NCBI GenBank assembly: GCA_020626545.1
Contig: JAHKZS010000069.1
Coordinates: 1 to 6,360, forward strand
Reading direction: 5' to 3'
DNA: 6,360 nt
DNA from: a bacterium
GTDB taxonomy: Bacteria > Bacillota > Clostridia > Oscillospirales > Acutalibacteraceae
A program made the translations under genes and the position numbers. Position 1 is the first letter of the stretch, and every line of letters starts with the position of its first letter. This document shows, in pieces, positions 5,438-6,360 of the stretch. The notes beneath the pieces were generated by a model. The model searched no databases. It had not been told where the DNA came from and worked only from the letters and a program-made list of their open reading frames with translations.

Positions 5438-6064
5438 ATGAATAATAAATCTGACGTAGAAAACAAAATACAAGCCGTTTTCGAAAAAGAAAAGCCTGTA
5501 AAGAAAATACTGAAAGGCTCGATAATTTACCACCAGGGCGATAAGGCGCGCTGTTTTTATTATTTGAAAAAAGGCAGGGTAAAGGTGGTAATGACCTCCG
5601 CCGACGGTATGGAAAAAACCCTCTCGACCGCTTCTGCGGGTGAGATTTTGGGAGAAGCGGCGTTCTTCGATAAAATGCCCCGAATAAGCTCCGCCTACGC
5701 TCTTACTAACATTGAGGTTGTATCGGTGGACGAAGCGAAGCTTTTATCGCTTATAAAGGATAACCCGAAGCTTGCCCTAGAACTGCTCGAAATTCAGGCA
5801 ACAAGAATCCGCCAACTGTCCTCGCAAATCGACGCGATAACATTTATGAAAGCTGACGGAAGAATAGCGAGCCTGCTGCTGCGGAGCGCAAGCTCAAATA
5901 TCGTGAACTATACCCACGAGGAAATCGCCGGAATAGTCGGAGTGTCCAGAGTAACGGTGAGTAAAATTCTGAACCGATTCAAACGTGAGGGGCTGTTAAA
6001 GACAGATTACGGAAAGATAGTTTTAATAAATACGGTTGAATTAAAGAGAATAAGCCAAGGGTAA
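5438..6064 (+). CDS. Crp/Fnr-family transcriptional regulator
   Basis: A 208-aa DNA-binding regulator with two domains: a cyclic-nucleotide-binding-like beta-roll (about 20-100), with GSIIYHQGDKA (27-37) and GEILGEAAFFDKMPR (68-82), and a C-terminal winged helix after a long dimerisation helix (about 105-138). The helix-turn-helix is HEEIAGIVGVSRVTVSKILNRF (160-181). Aligned to E. coli CRP, Arg171 matches Arg180, Val172 replaces Glu181, and Lys176 replaces Arg185. The phosphate-binding cassette lacks the clear Arg-Ser pair of CRP, so cAMP is not assured as ligand. The only cysteine is Cys39, so there is no FNR-type iron-sulfur sensor. The frame is open back to a TTG at 5378, but that stretch contains the promoter and has no ribosome binding site. 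The ATG at 5438 follows AGGA (5425-5428) at 9 nt. It is divergent from leuCD, suggesting local control. The ligand and subfamily name are unknown to me. Confidence 0.9.
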   Translation: MNNKSDVENKIQAVFEKEKPVKKILKGSIIYHQGDKARCFYYLKKGRVKVVMTSADGMEKTLSTASAGEILGEAAFFDKMPRISSAYALTNIEVVSVDEAKLLSLIKDNPKLALELLEIQATRIRQLSSQIDAITFMKADGRIASLLLRSASSNIVNYTHEEIAGIVGVSRVTVSKILNRFKREGLLKTDYGKIVLINTVELKRISQG

Positions 6065-6073
6065 AACAAAAAT

Positions 6074-6105
6074 CGGACGGATACATAGTATCCGTCCGTT
6101 AGTTT
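6074..6105. terminator. Terminator after the Crp/Fnr gene, probably bidirectional
   Basis: CGGACGGATAC (6074-6084) and GTATCCGTCCG (6088-6098) form a perfect 11-bp stem with an ATA loop. TTAG and then TTTTT follow on the + strand. On the minus strand the stem is followed by ATTTTTGTTTT. It lies 9 nt after the regulator stop and 16 nt beyond the stop of the convergent 50-aa gene, so it can serve both. Confidence 0.92.
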
Positions 6106-6114
6106 TTAGGTAAA

Positions 6115-6267
6115 TTATTCGATAGAGCAGTCGAGGTAATTCATTAATTCCTCGTCGTCCTTTTTCTTTTTCTCACGAACGATGAAAAACGCGGTAAGCG
6201 CGGCGCTCGCGGCAGCTACAAAGGAGATAATACCGATTATAAATCCTAACTTGCTTTTCTTTCCCAT
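6115..6267 (-). CDS. Small single-pass membrane protein of unknown function (50 aa)
   Basis: The reading frame encodes 50 aa: a basic start (MGKKSK), one hydrophobic segment from about Leu7 to Val30 rich in Ile, Ala and Phe, then a charged stretch REKKKKDDEE (31-40) and a short acidic tail, LMNYLDCSIE, with a single Cys47. It should sit in the cytoplasmic membrane as a single helix; both flanks are basic, so topology is uncertain. There is no signal-peptidase or lipobox motif. The gene is credible despite its size because it has AGGAGG (6279-6274) at 6 nt from the ATG, a good promoter upstream and a terminator directly downstream. It is monocistronic within the window and convergent with the Crp/Fnr gene. 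I do not recognise a named family, and no function is proposed. Confidence 0.8.
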   Translation of the reverse strand: MGKKSKLGFIIGIISFVAAASAALTAFFIVREKKKKDDEELMNYLDCSIE

Positions 6268-6312
6268 AGTTAACCTCCTGAGTTATTAGTATTAGTTATA
6301 GTATCTATAATT

Positions 6313-6340
6313 ATAATACCAGTTTTTCAGAAAAAGTCAA
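6313..6340 (-). promoter_or_regulatory. Promoter of the 50-aa membrane protein gene
   Basis: On the minus strand TTGACT (6340-6335) is followed after 16 nt by TATTAT (6318-6313), preceded by TGG (extended -10). An alternative -10, TATAAT (6315-6310), has 19-nt spacing. Either gives a leader of roughly 35-40 nt before the ATG at 6267. Confidence 0.75.
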
Positions 6341-6360
6341 CAGTTTTAACTACATAAAAC

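Overview
The window looks like a chromosomal, mostly housekeeping segment of a Bacillota genome. Class Clostridia, perhaps an Oscillospiraceae/Ruminococcus-like gut lineage, is the best guess. This rests on strong AGGAGG-type ribosome binding sites, sigma-A type promoters, moderate GC with many GCG/GGC/CCC codons, compact intrinsic terminators, and the short (~160 aa) clostridial-type LeuD. No phage, insertion sequence, CRISPR, tRNA or rRNA was seen.

Layout. (1) Positions 1-1360, + strand: the 3' part of rsmE (16S rRNA m3U1498 methyltransferase), cut by the left edge, overlaps mtnN (MTA/SAH nucleosidase) by 32 nt. An intrinsic terminator follows at 1378-1417. (2) Positions 1421-1625: non-coding DNA rich in inverted repeats, with no recognised gene. 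(3) A near-consensus promoter (TTGACA-17-TAAAAT) drives ilvB, the acetolactate synthase catalytic subunit (1706-3373), with no adjacent regulatory subunit. (4) A bidirectional terminator (3522-3552) separates ilvB from the convergent leuCD operon (minus strand, 5329-3570), which encodes both isopropylmalate isomerase subunits. (5) Divergent from leuC is a Crp/Fnr-family regulator (5438-6064). The 108-bp intergenic region holds both promoters and a 20-bp palindrome, ATTGTA-N8-TACAAT. (6) A terminator at 6074-6105 separates the regulator from a convergent 50-aa single-pass membrane protein gene (6267-6115, minus), which has its own promoter and RBS.

How the genes work together. ilvB and leuCD act in branched-chain amino acid synthesis: acetolactate synthase opens the valine/isoleucine/leucine branch, and LeuCD isomerises 2-isopropylmalate to 3-isopropylmalate. 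rsmE and mtnN are linked by S-adenosylmethionine: methyltransferases release S-adenosylhomocysteine, which MtnN cleaves.

The most interesting observation is the leuC/regulator intergenic region. The palindrome is centred at about -41.5 of the predicted leuC start, the classical class II Crp/Fnr activator position. It also covers the -10 of the regulator's own promoter. The regulator's recognition helix carries Val where E. coli CRP has Glu181, and the palindrome has A instead of G at the base pair that Glu181 reads in CRP. This suggests a local Crp/Fnr protein that activates leuCD and represses itself. It is a testable inference, not a demonstrated system.
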